DNA of 64,000 nucleotides from Haloarcula halophila (lineage in GTDB: Archaea > Halobacteriota > Halobacteria > Halobacteriales > Haloarculaceae), in the NCBI RefSeq assembly GCF_029278565.1, contig NZ_CP119559.1:992001-1056000 (forward strand), written 5' to 3'. Under the pieces are notes generated by a model that was given only the letters and a program-made list of their open reading frames with translations, had not been told where the DNA came from and searched no databases. This document shows, one piece after another, positions 44,923 to 52,667 of the stretch. Within the stretch, counting starts at the first letter, position 1, and each line of letters begins with the position of its first letter. The position numbers were made by a program, and so were the translations under genes.

Positions 44923-46401
44923 TTACAGCCGGTAGGTCGGTCCGTCGTCGGTGTCCTGAACTTCCACACCGATTGCTTCGAGTTCGTCACGGAGTTCGTC
45001 GGCGCGCTCGTAGTTGCCGGCCGCCCGCTCCTGTTCGCGGACGTTCAAGACGAGTTCCACGAGGTCGCCGGCGACAGTGACGTCGCTGTCCTGCTCGGTC
45101 CCGAACCCGAGTCCAAGCACCTCGCCGCCGAACGTCTCAAAGGCCGCGATAGCTTGCCGGAGTCCCCGGTAGTCGTATGCCTCGTGGTCGTCGACGTGAG
45201 TGTTGACCGCCGCCGTCAGGTCCAGCAGGGCAGTCGTCGCCTCCCGGGTGTTGAAGTCGTCGTTCATCGCCGCGGCGAACGCGTCGGTAGCCGTCTCGAC
45301 CGCCGACCGCAGCGTCTCGTCGGTGACCGTCGCGTAGGCGTCGACGCTGTCACAGGCCTCGACGGCCCGCTCGTAGCCCCGTTCCAGTCGGTCCCAGCGT
45401 TCCTGGGCCTCCGTGATAGTCTCGTCGCTGTAGGTGGCCCGCGAGGTGTACGCCGTCGACAGCAGGAAGGTCCGGAGTACGTCGGGACCGAACTCCGCGA
45501 CGGCCTCGCTGACGGTGAAATAGTTCCCCAGCGAGGAGGACATCTTCTCGTCGTCGGTCTCCAGCAGGCGGACGTGGAGCCAGTAGTTGGCGAACTGCTG
45601 GCCGGTCGCGGCCTCGCTCTGGGCGATCTCGTTCTCGTGGTGGGGGAAGACGAGGTCCTGGCCCCCGACGTGGACGTCGATGGTCTCGTCGAGGTGGGTC
45701 ATCGACATCGCCGAACACTCGATGTGCCAGCCTGGACGCCCTTCGCCCCAGGGGGAATCCCACGTCTGGGCGGTCTCGCAGGCCTCCTCGGCGGGGTCGG
45801 CTTCGGGGTGTCGGTGCTCGGCGATATCCTCGGGGCCGACGCCGCCGGCCTTCCAGAGGGCGAAATCCGCCGGGTGGCGCTTCTCGGACTCGGCGTCGGT
45901 CCCCTGTGCCTCGATGTCCTCGACAGTCTGGTTCGAGAGTTCGCCGTACGCCTCGAAACTCGTCACGTCGAAGTACACCGACCCGTTGGCCTCGTAGGCG
46001 TGGCCGCCCTCGACGAGGCGTTCGACCAGGTCGACGATCTCGGGGACGTGTTCGGAGACGCGCGGGTAGACCTCGGCCCGGTCGAGGTTCAGCGAGCGCA
46101 TGTCCTCGATGACCTGCCGGACGTAGTGGCGTGCCACGTCGGCCTCGCTGTCGCCGTCCTCGCCGACTCGGGCGACGATCTTCTCGTTGACGTCGGTGAA
46201 GTTCTCGACGTGGCGGACGTCGTAGCCGACCTGCTCCAGCCAGCGACACATCACGTCGACGTGGACCCAGCCGCGGGCGTGGCCCAGGTGAGGTGGGTCC
46301 GAAGTCGTCAGTCCGCAGTAGTAGAGCAAGACAGAGTCGGGGTCCGACGGTTCGAAGCGTTCTTTCTCGCCGGTCAGCGTGTTCGTCACGCGAAGCGTCA
46401 T
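44923..46401 (-). CDS. cysS: Cysteinyl-tRNA synthetase
   Basis: 492 aa, MTLRVTNTLTGEKERF. The zinc/HIGH region is YYCGLTTSDPPHLGHARGWV, a variant of the usual CGPTVYDxxHIGH; the zinc ligands are completed by ECSAMSM and the H-x2-E of FPHHENEIAQSE. The KMSKS loop reads KMSSSLGN. It charges tRNA-Cys with cysteine in the cytoplasm. Length is typical. It starts 62 bp from the divergent pilin-like gene. Confidence 0.95.
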   Translation of the reverse strand: MTLRVTNTLTGEKERFEPSDPDSVLLYYCGLTTSDPPHLGHARGWVHVDVMCRWLEQVGYDVRHVENFTDVNEKIVARVGEDGDSEADVARHYVRQVIEDMRSLNLDRAEVYPRVSEHVPEIVDLVERLVEGGHAYEANGSVYFDVTSFEAYGELSNQTVEDIEAQGTDAESEKRHPADFALWKAGGVGPEDIAEHRHPEADPAEEACETAQTWDSPWGEGRPGWHIECSAMSMTHLDETIDVHVGGQDLVFPHHENEIAQSEAATGQQFANYWLHVRLLETDDEKMSSSLGNYFTVSEAVAEFGPDVLRTFLLSTAYTSRATYSDETITEAQERWDRLERGYERAVEACDSVDAYATVTDETLRSAVETATDAFAAAMNDDFNTREATTALLDLTAAVNTHVDDHEAYDYRGLRQAIAAFETFGGEVLGLGFGTEQDSDVTVAGDLVELVLNVREQERAAGNYERADELRDELEAIGVEVQDTDDGPTYRL

Positions 46402-46463
46402 TACCCGTGTCCACTCCGCCCGTTCGTTTCAAGCCGTCGGAACGGCTCGATTGCCCAACCGAT

Positions 46464-46934
46464 ATGTACGACATCGACAAACAGACTGCCGTGAACCGTG
46501 GGAGAACCGGGAGAGCGTCCGCGCCAGTACTGGGAAACCTGCTGCTCGTCGTGGTCGTGATCGTCTTCGCCGCCGGGCTTTCGATGTTCGCCTTCGACAT
46601 CGGGGAGTCGCTCGACGGCAGCGAGCCGACCGCGTCGGTGACGATCACCACGGCGACAGAGCCCAGTCGGAGTGCGGACTGTCACCCGACGATGGAGACG
46701 ACGTTGTTGCGGATCAGCCACGAGGCCGGGAGCACCGTCCCGACCGACGAACTCCGCCTGACCGGCGCGACGCCAACCGGTGGGGGCCTCGCGTTGACCG
46801 ACCGTTGTACGGGACTGGGGAGCCAGTTGAGCGCGGGGGACTCGTTCACCGTCGCCGCGCTGGCCGACGACAGCGTCGAACTCCGGTGGCAAAAGGCGGG
46901 GACGAACGTCACACTGGCCGAGTGGTCGGGTTAG
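46464..46934 (+). CDS. Type IV pilin-like protein
   Basis: 156 aa from ATG at 46464 (MYDIDKQTAVNRGRTGRASA). The positively charged stretch followed by RASAPVLGNLLLVVVVIVFA is a class III (prepilin peptidase) signal with the hydrophobic spine typical of haloarchaeal type IV pilins. A beta-rich globular part with a Cys pair (~72 and ~118) follows. The upstream frame is antisense to cysS and excluded. No pilus assembly genes are nearby, so it probably uses machinery encoded elsewhere. Confidence 0.75.
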   Translation: MYDIDKQTAVNRGRTGRASAPVLGNLLLVVVVIVFAAGLSMFAFDIGESLDGSEPTASVTITTATEPSRSADCHPTMETTLLRISHEAGSTVPTDELRLTGATPTGGGLALTDRCTGLGSQLSAGDSFTVAALADDSVELRWQKAGTNVTLAEWSG

Positions 46935-47398
46935 CTCACGACCGCTTCGACCACTCTGAGTGCGTCCGGGCCGTCCCGCCGCCCGACGGCGACGATCAAG
47001 GAGTCCCTGTCGGCAGCCGCCACCTCGACCTCGATATCGGTCGCCCGGAGACGGCCGAGTACGTCGCCCAACAGCCGGGGGGAGACATCGCCCGTGGCGA
47101 CGATGCCGGTGAGCGAGCCACCGCCAGCAGCCAGCGACCGGTCGCCGACCGTCACGAGCGGGTCGCCGTCGGCCGGGCCGAGTCCGCTCCGCATGGAGAC
47201 ACGGGCGTCCCCGGACGGAGGGTCGTAGTCGTCCAACTCCTCGGCGAAGCGGCGAAGCGCCGTCGCGACGGCCTCCGTGTCGCCGTCGACGTCGAGGGTT
47301 CGCGCGGCGGCGGTGTAGTTGACCACACCCGCCCGGAGCGCGTCGTAGAGGAACGGCCGCGCCCTGGCTGCGTCACGTGTCTGAGCTGCGAGTGACAT
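46931..47398 (-). CDS. Haloarchaeal DUF7523-like protein
   Basis: 155 aa from ATG at 47398 (MSLAAQTRDAARARPFLYDA). The N-terminal half is helical with a winged-helix look (ALRAGVVNYTAAARTLDVDG), the C-terminal half a small ACT-like alpha/beta domain (GSLTGIVATGDVSPRLLGDV). I recall this as a haloarchaeal family of unknown function. It is convergent with the pilin gene, overlapping by four bases. Confidence 0.7.
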   Translation of the reverse strand: MSLAAQTRDAARARPFLYDALRAGVVNYTAAARTLDVDGDTEAVATALRRFAEELDDYDPPSGDARVSMRSGLGPADGDPLVTVGDRSLAAGGGSLTGIVATGDVSPRLLGDVLGRLRATDIEVEVAAADRDSLIVAVGRRDGPDALRVVEAVVS

Positions 47399-47483
47399 AC
47401 CTACGTCGCCGTTCCGGACAGTCAAAAGCGTGTCTCGCCGTCGTGGCGAAGCTCCTAAGACCGGTTCGACCTAACGCCGAACT

Positions 47484-48365
47484 ATGAAGCCAGCGCTCGT
47501 CATCGCGGCCCACGGGTCGCATCTCAACGCCGAGTCGAGCACCCCGACGTTCAGCCACGCCGATACGATCCGCGCGACCGGCGCGTTCAGCGAGGTCCGC
47601 GAGTCCTTCTGGAAGGAGGAACCGGCCTTCCGGGAGGGGCTGCGGACCGTCGACGCCGAGGAAGTGTATCTGGTTCCCCTGTTCGTCTCGGAGGGGTATT
47701 TCACCGAGCAGGTCATCCCCCGGGAGTTCCGCCTGGAGGGGTGGGACCCCGACCTCTGGGAGTCGGACGGCACCAGCGCGAGCGACGCGAGCCTGACCGC
47801 CGGCGACACCGGGCAGACGGTCCACTACTGTGGTCCGGTCGGGACCCACGACTCGATGAGCGATGTCATCGTCCAGCGCGCCAAGTCCGTCACCGGCGAC
47901 CCGGACGTGGGCGAGGGGTTCGGCCTCGCGGTGGTCGGCCACGGCACCGAACGCAACGAGAACTCCGCGAAGGCGATCGAATACCACGCCGACCGCATCC
48001 GGGAGATGGACCGTTTCGACGAGGTGCAGGCGCTGTTCATGGACGAGGACCCCGAGGTCGACGACGTGACCGACTTCTTCGAATCGGAGGATATCGTCGT
48101 GGTCCCGCTGTTCATCGCCGACGGCTACCACACCCAAGAGGACATCCCCGAGGACATGGGGCTCTGTGAGGACTACCGCGAGGGGTACGACGTGCCGACC
48201 GAGGTCGACGGCCACGATATCTGGTACGCCGGTGCCGTCGGCACCGAACCGCTGATGGCGGACGTAGTGTTGGAGCGGGCCGCCGACGCCGGCGCGGACG
48301 TCTCGGGCGCGATCGATCAGGTCCGGGACCGGACCCGCGGTGCCGACCCCGCGACCGGGGACTGA
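47484..48365 (+). CDS. cbiX: CbiX-type sirohydrochlorin cobaltochelatase, two-domain
   Basis: 293 aa, MKPALVIAAHGSHLNAES. Two chelatase half-domains: AAHGSH near 8-13 and VVGHGTERNENSAKAIEYHA near 152, each with the metal-binding His, plus YLVPLFVSEGYFT and VVPLFIADGYHTQEDIP that carry further His/Glu ligands. It inserts cobalt into sirohydrochlorin in early (anaerobic) cobalamin synthesis. Followed 70 bp later by a DR2241-type gene that often accompanies CbiX. Confidence 0.88.
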   Translation: MKPALVIAAHGSHLNAESSTPTFSHADTIRATGAFSEVRESFWKEEPAFREGLRTVDAEEVYLVPLFVSEGYFTEQVIPREFRLEGWDPDLWESDGTSASDASLTAGDTGQTVHYCGPVGTHDSMSDVIVQRAKSVTGDPDVGEGFGLAVVGHGTERNENSAKAIEYHADRIREMDRFDEVQALFMDEDPEVDDVTDFFESEDIVVVPLFIADGYHTQEDIPEDMGLCEDYREGYDVPTEVDGHDIWYAGAVGTEPLMADVVLERAADAGADVSGAIDQVRDRTRGADPATGD

Positions 48366-48435
48366 AAGAGCGCGTCGGGCACCGGTATCGCAGTGGAACG
48401 GGCGGCTTTTTGCGATCGGCCTCCAACCCGGAGGC

Positions 48436-49518
48436 ATGGACGACACCCGCGTCGAGGCGTTCGCCGACGCCGCCGCCGACGGCGTCGACTTCGACGGCAT
48501 CGAGGCGCAGGTCGAGGGCGACAGCTACACGCTCTCGACGGCCGACGGGACCACTGCCGAGGGGTCGGTCGCGGCCCTCGCCGACGTGGACCCCGCCGTC
48601 GAGCGCTACGTGACGAACTGGTACTTCTGGCACGCGACGGCCCCACAAGCCGAACCGCGGTGGGCGTTTCTCCGGTGGCTCGAAGGCGCCGACGAGCACG
48701 CGGTCCCCGAGCGGTACGACCGCCTCGACGGCGGGGTGACGACCACCTGGGGGGAACTGGCCGTCACCGTCGAACTCGATGCGGACGGCGACCGCGTCTA
48801 CGACCTGCGCCACGAGGCCGACCGCGGTGTCGACGCCGACGACCTGGACCGCTACGACGACCCTGTCGCCGCCCGCGAACTCGCGAAACACGACGAGCGG
48901 GACCGGTATCGGCCGCTCAAGACGGCCCCGACCCTACAGACGGGATGGGTGTTCCCCGAACTGGACCCCGCCGCGCTGGTCGAGACCGTCCACGCGTTCT
49001 ACCCGGCGACCGTCCAGAACTGGTACCGGGAACGGCAGGGTGACCTCGACGTGACCCACTGGCACGAGACCACCCAGCGCCAGACCGGGATCTACGGCGT
49101 CGTCAAGACCTGGGACCGCGGCGAGGGGTACGAACACGTCAACTGGGTCGCCGAGGCCTGCTGTGACGACTCCCAGTGTCTCAAGCGCCGCGAGTGGGAG
49201 TACGACGGGGAGACCGACCTCGACGTCGACGGGGGCGACGGCGAGTTCCCCTGCCGGGAACCGTGCTCGGTCGTCATCACGGCCGCCCGCCAGTGGACGA
49301 AGATCGAGTCCGAACAGCCCCGGACCTACGAGTTCGAGTTGACGCCCAGCGAGAAAGAGCAGGTCGAGGAGATCGTCGACGCCGTCGCCGACGGCCGGGT
49401 CGACGACATCCGCGAGGCCGACATCTACGACGGGGCGAACCGGTACCGAGCCAGGTTCCTTCGTGCGAAGCTGTTCGACGACGAAGGTAACTTCGACGGC
49501 GTCCCGACCGAGGACTAA
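48436..49518 (+). CDS. DR2241-family protein, probable partner of CbiX
   Basis: 360 aa from ATG at 48436 (MDDTRVEAFADAAADG). A cysteine cluster near the C-terminal third, EACCDDSQCLKRREW then GEFPCREPCSVVITAARQW, looks like a 4Fe-4S site (C-x4-C and C-x3-C). From memory the DR2241 family combines a chelatase-associated domain with such a cluster and sits beside cbiX. A role in cobalt insertion or corrin electron transfer is inferred from that context. Confidence 0.75.
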   Translation: MDDTRVEAFADAAADGVDFDGIEAQVEGDSYTLSTADGTTAEGSVAALADVDPAVERYVTNWYFWHATAPQAEPRWAFLRWLEGADEHAVPERYDRLDGGVTTTWGELAVTVELDADGDRVYDLRHEADRGVDADDLDRYDDPVAARELAKHDERDRYRPLKTAPTLQTGWVFPELDPAALVETVHAFYPATVQNWYRERQGDLDVTHWHETTQRQTGIYGVVKTWDRGEGYEHVNWVAEACCDDSQCLKRREWEYDGETDLDVDGGDGEFPCREPCSVVITAARQWTKIESEQPRTYEFELTPSEKEQVEEIVDAVADGRVDDIREADIYDGANRYRARFLRAKLFDDEGNFDGVPTED

Positions 49519-50069
49519 GCCAGCAGGCTGTACAGCGCGACCAACACGCCGACGACGACGACCGCGGCGCCGACGAAGACGGCGGTGTTCTGGAACACGG
49601 CGACGGCACCCAGCGCAGTGAGCAACGCGACCGTCGCCAGCACCATCACCGGGAGCGTCCCGATCGAGCCCGGGAGCTCCGGGGAGTCCGGCTCGGGTTT
49701 CGGTGCCGGTGTCGAGAGGTCGTCCCCCACCTCGACGGTCTCCTCCGTCTCGTCGGGCTCGACGAGCGCGACATCGACCAGACGGGTCTGTGCGCCGTAG
49801 CCACTGACGACCTTGAGGTTCCCCCGAACCGACCCGTCGCCGGTCACCTCGACGCGAACGAGCCGGTCCCCCTCGCGGTCGACGTAGTGGTTCGTCGCGG
49901 CCAGCGACGCAACCGACGAGAGGTCACTGTCGAGGTGGAGATGGACGTGGGTTGGCTCGCCGTGGTTGATCAGCCGGATGTCGAACCCACCCGTCGACTC
50001 GTAGTCCGCCGGGACCTCCAGCCCGTGGATCTCCTCGCGGTTGATGTGGATCGGCAACGGATCGGGCAC
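49515..50069 (-). CDS. Haloarchaeal membrane-anchored protein (DUF7524-like)
   Basis: 184 aa from GTG at 50069 (reads PDPLPIHINREEIHGLEVP); a further start eight codons upstream is possible. The first ~125 residues form a beta domain (FDIRLINHGEPTHVHLHLDS), followed by a Pro/Glu linker and two C-terminal hydrophobic helices. It may present the beta domain at the membrane. Function is not known to me. The stop overlaps the DR2241-type gene end by four bases (convergent). Confidence 0.7.
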   Translation of the reverse strand: MPDPLPIHINREEIHGLEVPADYESTGGFDIRLINHGEPTHVHLHLDSDLSSVASLAATNHYVDREGDRLVRVEVTGDGSVRGNLKVVSGYGAQTRLVDVALVEPDETEETVEVGDDLSTPAPKPEPDSPELPGSIGTLPVMVLATVALLTALGAVAVFQNTAVFVGAAVVVVGVLVALYSLLA

Positions 50070-50102
50070 AGTTACGACTGCGCGCGGACGCAAGAAAAAG
50101 GT

Positions 50103-50297
50103 TCAGGCCGGTGCTTCGTCGCGCATATCCGGCGGCAGCAGGTTCGGGATACCGTCCTCGATCGGGAACCGCTCGCCACACTCGGTACAGACCAGCGTCC
50201 CGGCCAGGATCTCCTCGCCGTCCCGCTCGTCGACATCGAGTTCGAGGTCGTGCTTGTCGAGCGGACAGCAGATGATCTCCATCAGATCCTCTTTCAT
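50103..50297 (-). CDS. Trm112-like zinc-binding methyltransferase partner
   Basis: 64 aa from ATG at 50297 (MKEDLMEIICCPLDKHDLEL). The pattern IICCPLDK at the start and LVCTECGERFPIEDGIPNLL later is the zinc-knuckle Trm112/YcaR fold. In archaea Trm112 activates several tRNA, rRNA and protein methyltransferases by binding them. Length is normal for the archaeal family. Confidence 0.85.
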   Translation of the reverse strand: MKEDLMEIICCPLDKHDLELDVDERDGEEILAGTLVCTECGERFPIEDGIPNLLPPDMRDEAPA

Positions 50298-50384
50298 GGT
50301 ATCGGGTCGGTCCGGCGGCCCCAAAAGCGTGCCGCTACCCCGACGACCGCGGGCTTTTTGTCGCCGGGCCAGCCCTCACAACGT

Positions 50385-50744
50385 ATGAGCGAGACGCTCT
50401 ACGACCGACTCGGCGGTGCCGATGGGATCGAAGCCGTCGTCGAGGACTTCTACGACCGGGTGCTCGACGACGACTCGCTCGTCGAGTACTTCGCGGACAC
50501 CGACATGGCCGAACTCCGCGAGCACCAGCGGGAGTTCATCACGATGGTAACCGGCGGCCCGACCGAGTACGACGGCGCGGACATGCGAACCGCACACGCG
50601 CACCTCGACCTCGACGGAGCCGACTTCGCGGCCGTCGCCGGCCACCTCGACGACGCGCTGGCGGCAGCGGGCGTCGCGGACGAGGACAGAGAGGCGGTGC
50701 TATCGGCGGTCGCCGACCTCGAAGACGACGTGTTGAACCGCTGA
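50385..50744 (+). CDS. Truncated haemoglobin (group I type)
   Basis: 119 aa from ATG at 50385 (MSETLYDRLGGADGIEAVVE). YDRLGG, VEDFYDRVLDD, the conserved FITMVTGGPTEYDG and the proximal-His region RTAHAHLDL fit 2-on-2 globins. It binds heme and O2 or NO in the cytoplasm. It is convergent with purA with only three bases between stops. Confidence 0.9.
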   Translation: MSETLYDRLGGADGIEAVVEDFYDRVLDDDSLVEYFADTDMAELREHQREFITMVTGGPTEYDGADMRTAHAHLDLDGADFAAVAGHLDDALAAAGVADEDREAVLSAVADLEDDVLNR

Positions 50745-50747
50745 GAA

Positions 50748-52124
50748 TCAGAAGGGGTGTTCGCGGACGATGGTCTCGCCACGACCGGGGCCGACACCGA
50801 TCGCGTACACCGGCGTGTCGAGTTCGGCCTCGATGTATTCGACGTAGCCCTTCGCGTTCTCGGGAAGCGCTTCGTACCCCTCGGCGGCGACCCCGGCCCA
50901 GTCGACCTCGGGCCACCCCTCGAAGGTCCGGAAGTTCGCCTCACAGCGACTCCATTGCTCGGTAGTGGCGGGCATCGCGGCGAGTTCCTCGCCGTCGAGC
51001 GTGTACGTGTGCCCGACCTTCACCTCGTCCAGTCCGGCGAGTACGTCCAGGTGGTTGAGTGCGAGCCCGGTGAACCCGGAGACTCTCGCGGCGTGGCGCA
51101 ACATCGGCATGTCGAGCCAGCCGACACGGCGCGGTCGGCCGGTGACGGTGCCGTACTCGCCGCCCTCCTCGCGGATGTAGGTCGCCAGCTCCTCGTTCTC
51201 GCCCTCGCCCTGTTCGTCGTAGCCGGGCGTGTCGCCGGCGACACCGCCCAGTTCAGTCGGAAGCGGGCCGCTCCCGACGCGGGTGAGGTAGGCCTTGACG
51301 ATACCGACGACTTCCCCGCCACCGACGACGCCGGGGCTCAGGCCCGTCCCGGTCGCCGCGCCGCCCGCGGTCGGGTTCGAGGAGGTGACGTAGGGGTAGT
51401 TGCCGTGGTCGATGTCGATGATGGTCCCCTGTGCGCCTTCGATCATGACGTTCTGACCCTCCTCTCTGGCCGCAGCGAGGAAGGCCCCGGCGTTGACAGT
51501 CATCTCCTCCGCCTCGAAGCGACGGCCGAACTCGCGGAACTCCTCGAACAGCGCGTCGACGTCGAACGCGTCGGGGTCCTCTAACTCCTCGATGTCGAGC
51601 CCGTAGACGTCCTCGACGACCGCGCGTTTCTGCGGGACGACGTACTCCAGTCGTTCACGGAGCACGTCGGGATCGAGCAGGTCGCCCACCCGGACCCCGC
51701 GCCGGCCGGCCTTGTCCTCGTAGGTCGGGCCGATCCCGCGGCCGGTCGTCCCGATCTCGTCGTCGTCTTCGCTCTTGATCTCCTCCTCGATACCGTCGAG
51801 GATACGGTGGTAGGGGAGGATGACGTGAGCACGTTCGGCGACGCGCACGTCGGGGTCGAGGCCGCGGTCCTGTAGCGTGTCGATCTCGTCGAACAGCGTC
51901 CGCGGGTTGACGACGCACCCGTTGCCGAGTACGCCGACCTTGCCGCGGATGGCTCCACTCGGCACGAGCGAGAGCTTGTACTCCTCGCCCTCGTGGACGA
52001 CGGTGTGGCCGGCGTTGTCGCCGCCCTGGTAGCGCGCGACGACGTCCGCGTCGTCACCGTACAGGTCGACGATGCCGCCTTTCCCCTCGTCGCCGAGTTG
52101 CGAGCCGACGATGGTTACGGTCAT
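50748..52124 (-). CDS. purA: Adenylosuccinate synthetase
   Basis: 458 aa, MTVTIVGSQLGDEGKGGIVD. The phosphate loop reads GDEGKGG (usual GDEGKGK with Gly in the last place), followed by GTTGRGIGPTYEDKAGRRGV, IEGAQGTIIDIDHGNYPYVT and STNP-like TSSNPTAGGA. It condenses IMP with aspartate using GTP in AMP synthesis. Length is slightly longer than the bacterial enzyme, as in other haloarchaea. An inverted repeat lies just upstream of the start. Confidence 0.94.
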   Translation of the reverse strand: MTVTIVGSQLGDEGKGGIVDLYGDDADVVARYQGGDNAGHTVVHEGEEYKLSLVPSGAIRGKVGVLGNGCVVNPRTLFDEIDTLQDRGLDPDVRVAERAHVILPYHRILDGIEEEIKSEDDDEIGTTGRGIGPTYEDKAGRRGVRVGDLLDPDVLRERLEYVVPQKRAVVEDVYGLDIEELEDPDAFDVDALFEEFREFGRRFEAEEMTVNAGAFLAAAREEGQNVMIEGAQGTIIDIDHGNYPYVTSSNPTAGGAATGTGLSPGVVGGGEVVGIVKAYLTRVGSGPLPTELGGVAGDTPGYDEQGEGENEELATYIREEGGEYGTVTGRPRRVGWLDMPMLRHAARVSGFTGLALNHLDVLAGLDEVKVGHTYTLDGEELAAMPATTEQWSRCEANFRTFEGWPEVDWAGVAAEGYEALPENAKGYVEYIEAELDTPVYAIGVGPGRGETIVREHPF

Positions 52125-52135
52125 CGCTCGGACGT

Positions 52136-52153
52136 TTTATCCTCCGTGATAAA
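52136..52153 (-). promoter_or_regulatory. Inverted repeat at the purA promoter
   Basis: TTTATC and GATAAA flank a 6-bp spacer, 12-29 nt upstream of the purA ATG. The distal arm reads as a TATA box (GGTTTATC) on the minus strand, so the dyad overlaps the promoter and could be an operator. It could also be a coincidence of a TATA box and an A/T-rich start site. Confidence 0.35.
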
Positions 52154-52285
52154 CCGATTACGGTCCCTCCCGATCCGTGTGGCCCGTCCCCGAAATGGTG
52201 GCGTCTCCCATGTGAACCGTTACGACGGGTTTAAGACAGGGGCGTGTGAAGCGGAAAACCCGGCAAAGCAGGCCGTCCGAGGGTA

Positions 52286-52295
52286 ACTTTTAAAT
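52286..52295 (+). promoter_or_regulatory. TATA element of the 101-aa wHTH gene
   Basis: ACTTTTAAAT, ~27-36 nt upstream of the ATG at 52322, which predicts a leaderless transcript. It is one of the best TATA matches in the window. Confidence 0.5.
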
Positions 52296-52321
52296 CCCGC
52301 TACCACAAGTTAACAATTGCC

Positions 52322-52627
52322 ATGATAGACAGGCTTGAGAAGGAAGTCGACATGCTGGAGCGCCACTTACAGGTGCTCCGGATGGTCATCGAGAACGAGC
52401 CTATCGGGATCGTGAAGATGTCCAACGAGACCGGCTACCCCCACCACAAGGTTCGCTACTCGCTGCGGGTTCTCGAAGAGGAGAACCTCATCGAGCCCTC
52501 CAGTCAGGGAGCGATCACGACCGAGCAGACCGGTGAGTTCGTCGACGACTTAGACGAGAAGATCGACGAGATCATCGAGAAGCTCGAAGGGATGAAGATC
52601 GAAGACGCGGCCGAGATCGAAGGATAG
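52322..52627 (+). CDS. Winged-helix predicted transcriptional regulator
   Basis: 101 aa, MIDRLEKEVDMLERHLQVLR. The N-terminal helix may dimerise. The middle VKMSNETGYPHHKVRYSLRV followed by LEEENLIEPSSQGAI is a clean winged helix. A second charged helix (DDLDEKIDEIIEKLEGMKIE) closes the protein. This is a common haloarchaeal family with a DNA-binding prediction but no known target. Divergent from purA. Confidence 0.85.
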   Translation: MIDRLEKEVDMLERHLQVLRMVIENEPIGIVKMSNETGYPHHKVRYSLRVLEEENLIEPSSQGAITTEQTGEFVDDLDEKIDEIIEKLEGMKIEDAAEIEG

Positions 52628-52667
52628 CTTCGATACACGCCGAAACGCGTTCTGTCCGGTTCTCGAA

